64,000 bases of DNA from Terasakiella sp033100395 (GTDB lineage: Bacteria > Pseudomonadota > Alphaproteobacteria > Rhodospirillales > Terasakiellaceae), in contig NZ_JAWLVJ010000006.1 in the NCBI RefSeq assembly GCF_033100395.1, positions 62,001 through 126,000 of the forward strand, written 5' to 3'. The notes under the pieces are model-generated. The model did no database searches. It worked only from the letters and a program-made list of their open reading frames with translations, and was not told where the DNA came from. Below, one piece after another: positions 33,319 to 41,081 of the stretch; positions within the stretch are counted from its first letter, which is position 1, and every line of letters begins with the position of its first letter. Made by a program: the position numbers and the translations under genes.

Positions 33319-33987
33319 TTAAAGACCTCTTTGATAAACACGTTTAAATTCAGGAACATGATCATTAGATTTTTCGAGATTGTGCGCGAGCGCCTTTCCT
33401 AATGACTTGCTCAAGTCCGAAAAATTAGAAACCGCTAAATATTTGAAGCCAGAGTCAGAGGCAAAGAAAATCAAAGCTCCTGAGGATGTTTTTCTCTTCT
33501 TGTATAGTGTTCGCAATAAATCCAAATACGAAATACAGAGTTGCGTCCAATTAGCATCAGCAGGAGGGTTAACAATACTTTTAGCTACTTTTTTTACCAA
33601 TTTATCAAGCGCAATATCAGATAAATTTTCTTTGTAGTCCAAATACGGACTAGCGTGGCAAGTAAAGCTTTCATCTCTGTTTTCAGATTCAATATACCAG
33701 TGTATAGACCTAGAAACTGGTTGTAAGTCACGATTTCTTTCTGAATGAAGAGCGTCTTTTAACGCATCCACCTTTTGAGTTTCTTTATCGCTGCTACTTT
33801 CATGTCTTTTGAATTCGAGAATTACTAATGATTTTAGACCTTGAATTAGTATGTCCCCAATTTCTGTATCCATCGGCGTTTGTTGCAATAAGTTAACACT
33901 AACGCCAAGCTCATTTCCTAGTTCTCTGATTTCATAGCCCAGACCAACAAGGAAATTACCTATTACAATATTTTCATAAATATCCAA
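33319..33987 (-). CDS. PD-(D/E)xK-like protein of unknown function (TIR cassette gene 2)
   Basis: The 222-residue frame starts with TTG at 33987, behind a weak GAG ribosome binding site; no in-frame ATG lies near. The segment GDILIQGLKSLVILEFKRH places D45 before E58-F59-K60. This is the D-x(n)-ExK spacing of PD-(D/E)xK nucleases between two beta strands, and an upstream glutamate (E22 or E26) could complete the site. The rest is alpha/beta with a lysine-rich helix and a final FKYLAVSNF strand region. Nuclease activity is inferred from this motif only. It is coupled to gene 3 and shares its AT-rich composition. Confidence 0.7.
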   Translation of the reverse strand: MDIYENIVIGNFLVGLGYEIRELGNELGVSVNLLQQTPMDTEIGDILIQGLKSLVILEFKRHESSSDKETQKVDALKDALHSERNRDLQPVSRSIHWYIESENRDESFTCHASPYLDYKENLSDIALDKLVKKVAKSIVNPPADANWTQLCISYLDLLRTLYKKRKTSSGALIFFASDSGFKYLAVSNFSDLSKSLGKALAHNLEKSNDHVPEFKRVYQRGL

Positions 33988-34027
33988 GATTTACGCTCTT
34001 TAATCAGCCCACCAATACGTATGAAAA

Positions 34028-34483
34028 CTACTTTTTAAGCAACATAAAAAAACCAGCCAATAAGGCACCACAAATAACGCCAGTTTTAAATTTATCGCTT
34101 TTTACAGTTTCTGAAACTTTAGAAATAACTGATTGAATAACTTCTGGTGCATCATTTACTCTGACAGCTTGGTGCTGACTGACCCAGCCGGGTAATTCTT
34201 CCGGCTCAATATCCACAAGAATTGGAACAATGGTTTTTTTCTGAATAAGAGATGCACCTAATTCTTGCTGGACAGCGTGGGATGCACAAGAGTCTTTTGA
34301 TGCAAGAAAGAAGACCCACTCCGCTTTATTTAAGCTATCGAAGATATTATCCGCCCACTTACCCCCGGCTTCAATAGACAGGCTTGCTAAGAATGTTTCC
34401 ACACCCCCTCCAACTAGGGCAGAATGAAGCTGTCGGGCGATGGGTTCATCCTTAATTGAATAACTGATAAAGGCCTTTGTCAT
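34028..34483 (-). CDS. TIR-domain protein with C-terminal membrane helix (TIR cassette gene 1)
   Basis: Residues 3-115 of this 151-residue protein form a TIR domain: KAFISYSIKDEPIARQLHSAL opens it, followed by the loop ETFLASLSIEAGGKWADNI, the strand KAEWVFFLASKDSCASHAVQQEL and VPILVDIEPEELPGW. E74 in AVQQEL occupies the position of the catalytic glutamate in NAD-cleaving TIRs. A short hydrophobic helix (about 135-149) followed by lysine gives a tail anchor. A GGTGAG ribosome binding site precedes the ATG. Membrane-anchored TIRs next to nuclease-like and coiled-coil genes suggest abortive-infection defence, but this exact trio is not one I know. Confidence 0.85.
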   Translation of the reverse strand: MTKAFISYSIKDEPIARQLHSALVGGGVETFLASLSIEAGGKWADNIFDSLNKAEWVFFLASKDSCASHAVQQELGASLIQKKTIVPILVDIEPEELPGWVSQHQAVRVNDAPEVIQSVISKVSETVKSDKFKTGVICGALLAGFFMLLKK

Positions 34484-34512
34484 AACTCACCATAATACTT
34501 TAAACTTCAATA

Positions 34513-34541
34513 CTAATAGAGATGTAACTTAAGGAAATCAA
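34513..34541 (-). promoter_or_regulatory. Putative promoter of the TIR cassette
   Basis: On the minus strand TTGATT (34541-34536), a 17-bp gap and TATTAG (34518-34513) lie about 30 bp before the TIR start codon at 34483. The match is moderate and the region is AT-rich, so this is a weak call. Confidence 0.35.
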
Positions 34542-34641
34542 ATCGTTTTTATAGATATCGGTGTCTGCTTTGTTGATGCTGGTGGCGGGCGCTGTGTATA
34601 GCGGATCATTATGATCGGTGCAAGGGGCGGGAATTAAAAAA

Positions 34642-35640
34642 TCAGTAAGCCCGCTCGATGCAGAATTCCACAATGCCTTTAAGGGCTTCGCGCGCGGGCG
34701 TTTCTGGGAAAACGTTCAGATCGTTGATGGCTTTTTCGCCATATTCGCGTGCACGGGTGACGGTGTCGTCGAGCGTGTTGTGTTTGGTCAGCAGAGAAAG
34801 GGCGTGTTCCAGATCGCCATCCTGGAAGTTCTGGTCTTCCTGTGTGCGTTTCCAGAAGGCTTTTTCTTCTGCGTCACCTCGGGCTACGGCCAGAATAACC
34901 GGCAGGGTCATTTTACCGTCGCGGAAATCATCACCGACGGCCTTGCCCAGATCGGCCTGTTTGGCGGAATAGTCAAGCGCATCGTCGATCAGTTGGAAGG
35001 CAATGCCCAGGTTGTTGCCGTAAGACTGCAGGGCTTCTTCCTGTTCTGGTGTTGCATTGGCAACCAGACCGCCCACATGACAGGCCGCGGCAAAGAGCTG
35101 TGCGGTTTTGGCCTGAATGACTTCCAGGTAAGCTTCTTCGGTTGCATCTGCATCATTGGCGGTGATAAGCTGCAGCACTTCACCTTCTGCGATAACGGAA
35201 GACGCGTGAGACAGGATTTCCATCACTTTTAAACTGTCAGCCTGCACCATCAATTCGAAACTGCGGCTGAACAGGAAGTCACCGACCAGAACGCTGGCTT
35301 TGTTGCCCCAGATGGCGTTGGCGCTGTCCTGGCCGCGACGCAGGTCACTTTCGTCGACCACATCGTCATGGAGCAAAGTGGCGGTATGGATAAATTCAAC
35401 ACAGGCCGCCAGACCAATGTGCTTGTCGCCGTCGTAATTCAGCATCTGCGCGCTTGCAAGGGTCAGCATCGGGCGCAGGCGTTTGCCGCCCGCTGCGATG
35501 ATGTGGCCAGCCAGCTGTGGGATCAGAACCACAGGGCTTTGCATGCGTTCCAAGATGGCTTCATTTACAGCCTTGAGGTCGTCTGCAACCAGATTGGTGA
35601 GTGTTTCAACTGCAGTAGGGCTTGACGAGGACTTATCCAT
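34642..35640 (-). CDS. ispB: All-trans polyprenyl diphosphate synthase (ubiquinone side chain)
   Basis: This 332-residue trans-isoprenyl diphosphate synthase has the first aspartate-rich motif DDVVD at 92-96 (preceded by LLH, followed by ESDLRRG) and the second DDALD at 219-223. It extends farnesyl diphosphate to the octa- or decaprenyl chain used for ubiquinone; alphaproteobacteria commonly make Q-10, so decaprenyl is possible. The protein is of standard length. It is divergent from the DUF2007-methyltransferase pair, the common alphaproteobacterial neighbourhood for this gene. Confidence 0.93.
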   Translation of the reverse strand: MDKSSSSPTAVETLTNLVADDLKAVNEAILERMQSPVVLIPQLAGHIIAAGGKRLRPMLTLASAQMLNYDGDKHIGLAACVEFIHTATLLHDDVVDESDLRRGQDSANAIWGNKASVLVGDFLFSRSFELMVQADSLKVMEILSHASSVIAEGEVLQLITANDADATEEAYLEVIQAKTAQLFAAACHVGGLVANATPEQEEALQSYGNNLGIAFQLIDDALDYSAKQADLGKAVGDDFRDGKMTLPVILAVARGDAEEKAFWKRTQEDQNFQDGDLEHALSLLTKHNTLDDTVTRAREYGEKAINDLNVFPETPAREALKGIVEFCIERAY

Positions 35641-35758
35641 GGTATTCCATAAGCTTAAAAATTATCGTTGTTTGCCTTGACCCATACGCCACGAAACGGG
35701 ATAAGGCGACAAGTGAATAGCAGGTTTGGCCCAGCGTTGGAAGAGGGTATGACAATTA

Positions 35759-35989
35759 ATGAAAGAGTTACTTGCCACGGGCGACCTTGTTTTGGTCTCC
35801 GCACTGCGCCATCACCTCAGCGTTGAAGAGGTGGAATTCGACGTTTTTGACGGGTTTGTCGGAAGCCTTTTCCCCGGTGATATGTCCATTGCATCGCACC
35901 GCATTATGGTGAGTGATGAGCATTACAACCGTGCCAAACGGGTGCTGGAAGCATTGCAAAACGGAGACATGACCTGTGAATCCGACTGA
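35759..35989 (+). CDS. DUF2007-family small protein
   Basis: The 76 residues start MKELLATGDLVLVSALRHHL and contain the DUF2007 pattern (short ferredoxin-like fold, RIMVSDEHYNRAKRVLEA near the end). Members are called putative signal-transducing proteins; no biochemical role is firmly known. It overlaps the downstream methyltransferase start by 14 bases, and the same pairing beside the polyprenyl synthase is seen widely in alphaproteobacteria. Confidence 0.8.
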   Translation: MKELLATGDLVLVSALRHHLSVEEVEFDVFDGFVGSLFPGDMSIASHRIMVSDEHYNRAKRVLEALQNGDMTCESD

Positions 35990-36746
35990 GCCAGCCTTAA
36001 GCGAAGATCTGTTTCTGGACGGTCGCGTTCGCCTGTTGCAACCTGTTGATGGATATCGCGCAGCAACCGACCCGGTCTTTCTGGCCGCGAGCATTCCCGC
36101 CAAACCTAATCAGAAAATTCTGGATGTGGGATGTGGCGTAGGCGCAGCAACTTTTTGTCTGGAAGCGCGCGTGCCCGGTGTGCATGTTACGGGGCTGGAA
36201 ATTCAGGAAACGCTGGTCGCCATTGCGGAAAAAAACAAAAAGCTGAATGAAAAAGAAGAAACCGTACGGTTTGTTCAGGGGGACGTTACGCACAGAACCA
36301 TGGACCCGGAACCCAATTCTTTTGATCATGTGATGGCGAATCCACCTTTTTATGAAAGCGGGTCCGGCCATCGCCCGCCCAATGAGATCAAGGCACGCGC
36401 CCATATGGAAGAAGATGCATCCTTGCAGGACTGGGTCAATTATATGTTACGCATGACCAAGCCCAAGGGCACGATCAGCTTTATCAACCGGGTGGAGCGG
36501 TTGGAAGAAACATTGGCGGCGCTGCAGGGCAGGCTGGGGGACTTGGTTCTCTTTCCGCTTTGGTCCATGAGCCCGACAGGCGCGCAGGCGCGTGGGGCCA
36601 AACGGTTTATTCTGCAGGGGCGCAAAGGCATCAAGACACCGATGAAATTTGCCTCCGGTCTGGTCATTCATGAAGATGAGGGCGGCTATCGTGAAAAAGC
36701 AGCGGCGATCTTAAAAGACGGGGCAGCGCTGGATTTGCGGGGATAG
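35976..36746 (+). CDS. tRNA1(Val)-type adenine N6-methyltransferase
   Basis: This 256-residue protein starts with GTG at 35976, behind GGAGA. It has a Rossmann SAM-binding motif ILDVGCGVGAATF near residue 49 and the N6-adenine motif NPPFYESG at about 123-130. The layout follows TrmN6/YfiC, which methylates A37 of tRNA1(Val). Insertion of GSGHRPPNEIKARAH after the motif is typical. It is cytoplasmic and co-translated with the DUF2007 gene. The substrate could also be another RNA or protein. Confidence 0.85.
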   Translation: MNPTEPALSEDLFLDGRVRLLQPVDGYRAATDPVFLAASIPAKPNQKILDVGCGVGAATFCLEARVPGVHVTGLEIQETLVAIAEKNKKLNEKEETVRFVQGDVTHRTMDPEPNSFDHVMANPPFYESGSGHRPPNEIKARAHMEEDASLQDWVNYMLRMTKPKGTISFINRVERLEETLAALQGRLGDLVLFPLWSMSPTGAQARGAKRFILQGRKGIKTPMKFASGLVIHEDEGGYREKAAAILKDGAALDLRG

Positions 36747-36877
36747 CCACTTTTTTGATGGCGTTTCTGTTAAGTCCATGTAGACTAAGATGAATTGAAT
36801 TTCATGGTTATGAGGACGTGAATGTTTTTCGCCACCACCCTTGATCATCGCAGAACAAATATTGTGCGAGGCCTCCT

Positions 36878-37615
36878 ATGAGCGCGACGGCAACCATTGC
36901 CATCACCGTCGGGGTTGCTGTTGCGGTGCTGGTTGGATTCTTCATCGTTTATTATCTGGGTAATGTTGCCAATTCCATTTACGACGTAAAAGTTGGCGTG
37001 CGCAAAGACTTTGATAAAAAGGTCAAAGAACTGCAGGAATGGGTCGATAAAGACACCAAGCAACGTATCAACTGGATGCGTGATGAAAACAAGGAAGACG
37101 GAAAACGTTTCAAGGAAACCATGGAAGGCCACCTCGAAGAAACGTTCGGGGAAATGGAAAAGAATGTGGAACGTCTGCGCGCGGATGTTGCCTCGCTACA
37201 GGTACAGATACAGGCCCTGCAGGAAGGGCGAGGCGGACGACCGTCTTCACAAATGCCACCCGCTGCTGAGTTTAAAAAACGCCCCAAAGCGCCATCGGCT
37301 GCGGCTGAACCTGCATCGCTTGGGGATATCGAAGTTTCGCGCACGGTCAATCTGGATCATGATGAAGCGCCGGATATGGCCGCACCCAAAGCTCCCGCAG
37401 CCCCTGCTGCACCTGCGACTTCAGATGATCCGACACAACTGAGCGAAGCAGAACCGATCCGGACCAAACCAAGCCCACCCCCTCGGCCATCGGCCAAGCC
37501 GCAACCTGCCGGGCGATCATCGGTTGAAAAGAAAGCCAAACAGAAAAAGAAAAAAGCACCAGACGAGTTTGAAAGCTTTGATGCTTTTTCAGAAGACTTT
37601 AAAGCGGGAAGCTGA
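36878..37615 (+). CDS. Membrane-anchored coiled-coil protein with Pro/Ala-rich tail, unknown
   Basis: This 245-residue protein has one membrane helix at about 7-29. A helical coiled-coil segment follows (about 38-112, with repeated KVKELQEWVDK and RADVASLQVQIQALQEG stretches), then a low-complexity Pro/Ala/Lys region (about 118-230). The acidic end reads DEFESFDAFSEDFKAGS. This tail pattern is known in envelope-organising and polar proteins, but I recognise no named family. It stands in its own unit after the methyltransferase. Confidence 0.65.
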   Translation: MSATATIAITVGVAVAVLVGFFIVYYLGNVANSIYDVKVGVRKDFDKKVKELQEWVDKDTKQRINWMRDENKEDGKRFKETMEGHLEETFGEMEKNVERLRADVASLQVQIQALQEGRGGRPSSQMPPAAEFKKRPKAPSAAAEPASLGDIEVSRTVNLDHDEAPDMAAPKAPAAPAAPATSDDPTQLSEAEPIRTKPSPPPRPSAKPQPAGRSSVEKKAKQKKKKAPDEFESFDAFSEDFKAGS

Positions 37616-37686
37616 TTGTCATTGGCAATAGAATAGTCTAGAAACATGTCTTCTTACTTGTAGTACTTGATTATAGGCACTTTGAC

Positions 37687-37959
37687 ATGCTTGGCTTTAG
37701 CCCCACGAAACTGCTTTTTACAGCCGCGATTATTATTGTGGTCTGGTACGGGTTTAAATGGTTCAACCGGATGCAGGAAAACCAGAAGAAAAACGCATCT
37801 TCCCAAACACCACGCGGACCATCCAAAGCGGAACAAGCTGCCCCCAAAGCGCAGGAAGCGGACTATGAAGAATTGGTCGCCTGCGCCAAATGCGGGGACT
37901 ATGTTATTTCGGATAAAAGAAGCGGTTGTGGCAAAGAAGGTTGTCCATACGACAGATAG
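37687..37959 (+). CDS. Small membrane protein with zinc-ribbon-like C-terminus
   Basis: This 90-residue protein has one N-terminal helix (about 8-22), a basic/proline linker, then four cysteines arranged C66-x2-C69...C81-x4-C86. The sequence VACAKCGDYVISDKRSG-CGKEGCPYDR resembles a small zinc ribbon. It lies about 80 bp before glyQ and may be transcribed with it. Function is unknown. Confidence 0.7.
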   Translation: MLGFSPTKLLFTAAIIIVVWYGFKWFNRMQENQKKNASSQTPRGPSKAEQAAPKAQEADYEELVACAKCGDYVISDKRSGCGKEGCPYDR

Positions 37960-38039
37960 ACTGATTGGCGCTTGACCCGCGCTTTGATTTTCCGCTAATT
38001 TCGGCACTGCAAAAAAACGTTTTTATGATTGTGAAGACC

Positions 38040-38927
38040 ATGGGCACGACACCCAATAAAAAAACCTGTTTCCAGAATTTGATCCTTTCGCTCCAGAATT
38101 TTTGGGCCGAAAAGGGCTGTGTAATCCTGCAACCGCTTGATATGGAAGTCGGTGCAGGGACGTTCCACCCGGCTACAACGTTGCGTGCACTGGGGCCCAA
38201 GCCCTGGAAAACGGCTTATGTGCAGCCGTCGCGCCGCCCGGTTGATGGTCGTTACGGGGAAAACCCGAACCGTCTGCAGCATTATTATCAGTTCCAGGTG
38301 ATCCTGAAACCATCGCCTGCCAATTCACAGGAATTGTATCTGGAAAGCCTGAAGCATCTGGGCATTGATACGGACCTTCACGATATCCGCTTTGTGGAAG
38401 ATGACTGGGAAAGCCCGACGTTGGGTGCCTGGGGGTTGGGCTGGGAAGTCTGGCTTGATGGGATGGAAGTCACACAGTTTACTTATTTCCAGCAAGTCGG
38501 TGGCATTGAATGTGACCCGGTTGCGGTGGAATTGACCTACGGTCTGGAACGTCTGGCCATGTATATTCAGGGCGTTGAAAATGTATATGATCTGGACTTC
38601 AACGGCGAAGGCGTAACGTACGGTGATGTGTTCTTGCAAAATGAGCGTGAACAATCCGCCTATAACTTTGAACATGCCAACACAGATATCCTCTTTCAGC
38701 ATTTCCGCGATGCTGAAACACAATGTTCGCACCTTCTTGGTCTGGACGAACCATTGGCACTGCCAGCATATGAGCAATGTATCCGTGCCAGCCATACCTT
38801 TAACCTGCTTGATGCGCGCGGGGTAATCTCGGTTACCGAACGTGCGGCCTATATCGGTCGTGTTCGCGCGATGGCGAAAGGCTGTGCAGAAGCCTGGATG
38901 AAGACACAAGTGGGCGAGGAGGCATAA
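38040..38927 (+). CDS. glyQ: Glycyl-tRNA synthetase alpha subunit
   Basis: I place the start at 38040 (MGTTPNKKTCFQNLILSLQ), which aligns with the E. coli N-terminus and gives 295 residues; the longer frame from 37965 overlaps the end of the upstream spacer. The bacterial GlyQ hallmark QPLDMEVGAGTFHPATTLRALG is present, with MYIQGVENVYDLDFNG further on. With GlyS it forms the alpha2beta2 glycyl-tRNA synthetase and carries the catalytic site. GlyS follows two bases later. The ribosome binding site is poor (GAAGACC). Confidence 0.95.
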   Translation: MGTTPNKKTCFQNLILSLQNFWAEKGCVILQPLDMEVGAGTFHPATTLRALGPKPWKTAYVQPSRRPVDGRYGENPNRLQHYYQFQVILKPSPANSQELYLESLKHLGIDTDLHDIRFVEDDWESPTLGAWGLGWEVWLDGMEVTQFTYFQQVGGIECDPVAVELTYGLERLAMYIQGVENVYDLDFNGEGVTYGDVFLQNEREQSAYNFEHANTDILFQHFRDAETQCSHLLGLDEPLALPAYEQCIRASHTFNLLDARGVISVTERAAYIGRVRAMAKGCAEAWMKTQVGEEA

Positions 38928-38929
38928 TC

Positions 38930-41014
38930 ATGGCTGAGTTACTGTTAGAGATTTTAAGTGAAGAAATCCCGGCCCGTATGCAGGTGCGCGCCGCTGACGA
39001 TTTGAAACGTCTGGTCACAGATGGCCTGAAAAAAGCTGGCCTTGGTTTTTCCATTGTCCGTTCTTACGTAACACCACGTCGTCTGGCGCTGGTCATTGAT
39101 GGTCTGCCGGAAAAGCAGCCTGATGTTCGTGAAGAACGCAAAGGCCCAAAAGTGGGGGCACCGGACAAAGCCATTCAGGGCTTTTTGGGGTCTACTGGCC
39201 TGACGCTGGAACAATGCGAAATTCAGGAAGGTAAAAAAGGCAGCTTCTATGTGGCTGTGATTGAGAAACAGGGTCAGGATACCATTGCGGTTCTGCCGGA
39301 AATTCTCACAACAGCGCTGAATGCATTGCCTTGGCCGAAATCCATGAAGTGGGGTGCGAATTCCCTTAAATGGGTGCGTCCGCTGCAGAATATCCTCTGC
39401 ATCATGGACGGCGCGGTTGTGCCGTTTGACTTCGGTCCAATTACGTCCTGCGGCTATACCCGTGGTCATCGTTTCCTTGCGCCAAAAGATTTCAGCGTTG
39501 ATGATTTTGCGTCTTACGAGAACCTTCTGCGCGAACATAAGGTCATTCTGGATCAGGAAGAACGTAAAGACGCGATCCGTGAAGCTGCAGAACAAGTTGC
39601 CAAGGATGAAGGTTATTATCTGAAGGCGGATGAAGGCCTGCTGAATGAAGTCACGGGTCTGGTTGAATGGCCTGTGGTTCATGCGGGTCAGATTGATGAT
39701 GAATTTATGGCGGTGCCGCAGGAATGTCTGATCACATCCATGCGTTCACATCAGAAATATTTCTCCTGCCTGAATGCAGACGGCAGCCTGGCGCCGCGCT
39801 TTATCGTGGTGGCCAACAAGACAGCCCCTGATGGTGGCAAAGCCATTGTTGCGGGGAACGAGCGTGTGCTGCGTGCGCGTCTGTCGGACGCGAAATTCTT
39901 CTGGGATCAAGATCTCAAGAAAAATCTTGAAGACCTGCTGCCACAATTGGATGACATGCTGTTCCACGCGAAGCTTGGCTCCATGGGCCAGAAAGTTCAG
40001 CGGATGGAAAAGCTGGCGGGTGAACTGTCCGGCATGATCGAAGGTGCTGATCTGGGTACGGCGTGCCGTGCAGCCCATCTGGCAAAGGCCGATCTGGTTT
40101 CAGAAATGGTTTATGAATTCCCAGAGCTGCAAGGCATCATGGGGGAATATTATGCCAAGAATAAAGGCGAAAATGATGCGGTGGCCAAAGCTATTGCGGA
40201 CCATTACGCGCCACAAGGCCCGGGTGATGATTGTCCGTCTGCGCCAAACTCGGTTGCTGTATCACTGGCTGATAAAATCGATACGCTGGTTGGTTTCTGG
40301 TCCATTGATGAAAAGCCGACGGGTTCGAAGGATCCATTTGCATTGCGTCGTGCTGCCTTGGGGGTGATCCGTCTTGTCTTGGAAAACAAACTGCGTCTGA
40401 ACCTTCTGGAAGTCTTTTCACAAGCGCATACGGCCTTTTCGACCGTCAATGGTTTGAATTCCGTACCCGCCAACACATCAGAAAATGAAGCGCAGTTGCT
40501 GCATTTCTTTGCCGATCGTCTGAAGGTCTATCTGAAAGACAAGGGCGTGGCGCATGACCTGATCACGGCCATCTTCGCCAAAGGGGATGAAGATGATCTG
40601 GTGCGTTTGATGGCGCGTGTGGATGCGTTGAAAGCATTTTTGGACAGCGATGACGGCGCGAACTTGGTAGCGGCGTACCGTCGTGCTACCAACATCGTGC
40701 GCATTGAAGAAAAGAAAGATGACGTTAAATATAATGACGCTGTTGAAGCCTCACTTCTGGAACAAAGTGAGGAAAAGCAATTGTTTGAGAAGCTAGAACC
40801 AGTCATGGGGACTCTGGATGCTGCTCTTAAAGAAGAAAAATTCACCGAGGCAATGGCGGCACTCGCTTCCTTGCGGGGACCGGTTGATGCATTCTTCGAT
40901 AAGGTAACGGTCAACTGTGATGACGCCAATGTGCGTGCCAACCGTCTGCGTCTACTGTCGCAGATCGGGCGTGCGTTGGATGGCCTTGCAGATTTCTCCA
41001 AGTTGGAGGGATAA
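38930..41014 (+). CDS. glyS: Glycyl-tRNA synthetase beta subunit
   Basis: This 694-residue protein is the expected length for GlyS. It starts MAELLLEILSEEIPARMQVRA and includes SMKWGANSLKWVRPLQNILC and YTRGHRFLAPKDF, both family signatures, and ends in a DALR-type tRNA-binding domain. It recognises tRNA(Gly) and is needed for charging activity. It is coupled to glyQ. Confidence 0.96.
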   Translation: MAELLLEILSEEIPARMQVRAADDLKRLVTDGLKKAGLGFSIVRSYVTPRRLALVIDGLPEKQPDVREERKGPKVGAPDKAIQGFLGSTGLTLEQCEIQEGKKGSFYVAVIEKQGQDTIAVLPEILTTALNALPWPKSMKWGANSLKWVRPLQNILCIMDGAVVPFDFGPITSCGYTRGHRFLAPKDFSVDDFASYENLLREHKVILDQEERKDAIREAAEQVAKDEGYYLKADEGLLNEVTGLVEWPVVHAGQIDDEFMAVPQECLITSMRSHQKYFSCLNADGSLAPRFIVVANKTAPDGGKAIVAGNERVLRARLSDAKFFWDQDLKKNLEDLLPQLDDMLFHAKLGSMGQKVQRMEKLAGELSGMIEGADLGTACRAAHLAKADLVSEMVYEFPELQGIMGEYYAKNKGENDAVAKAIADHYAPQGPGDDCPSAPNSVAVSLADKIDTLVGFWSIDEKPTGSKDPFALRRAALGVIRLVLENKLRLNLLEVFSQAHTAFSTVNGLNSVPANTSENEAQLLHFFADRLKVYLKDKGVAHDLITAIFAKGDEDDLVRLMARVDALKAFLDSDDGANLVAAYRRATNIVRIEEKKDDVKYNDAVEASLLEQSEEKQLFEKLEPVMGTLDAALKEEKFTEAMAALASLRGPVDAFFDKVTVNCDDANVRANRLRLLSQIGRALDGLADFSKLEG

Positions 41015-41081
41015 AGACCGTTTGGCATAGTCTTGCCACCTTTGCCCCCGTTGGTGAAGGTGGCGAAAAAAGGAAAGTAAC

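Noticed and set aside
32909..34018. ATACGTAT or near copies flanking part of the TIR cassette as possible integration repeats
   Set aside because: The shared part is about 8 palindromic bases and does not enclose all three genes, so chance is likely.
34484..34641. A tRNA or attachment site between the TIR cassette and ispB
   Set aside because: No cloverleaf, CCA end or flanking direct repeat could be found by reading.
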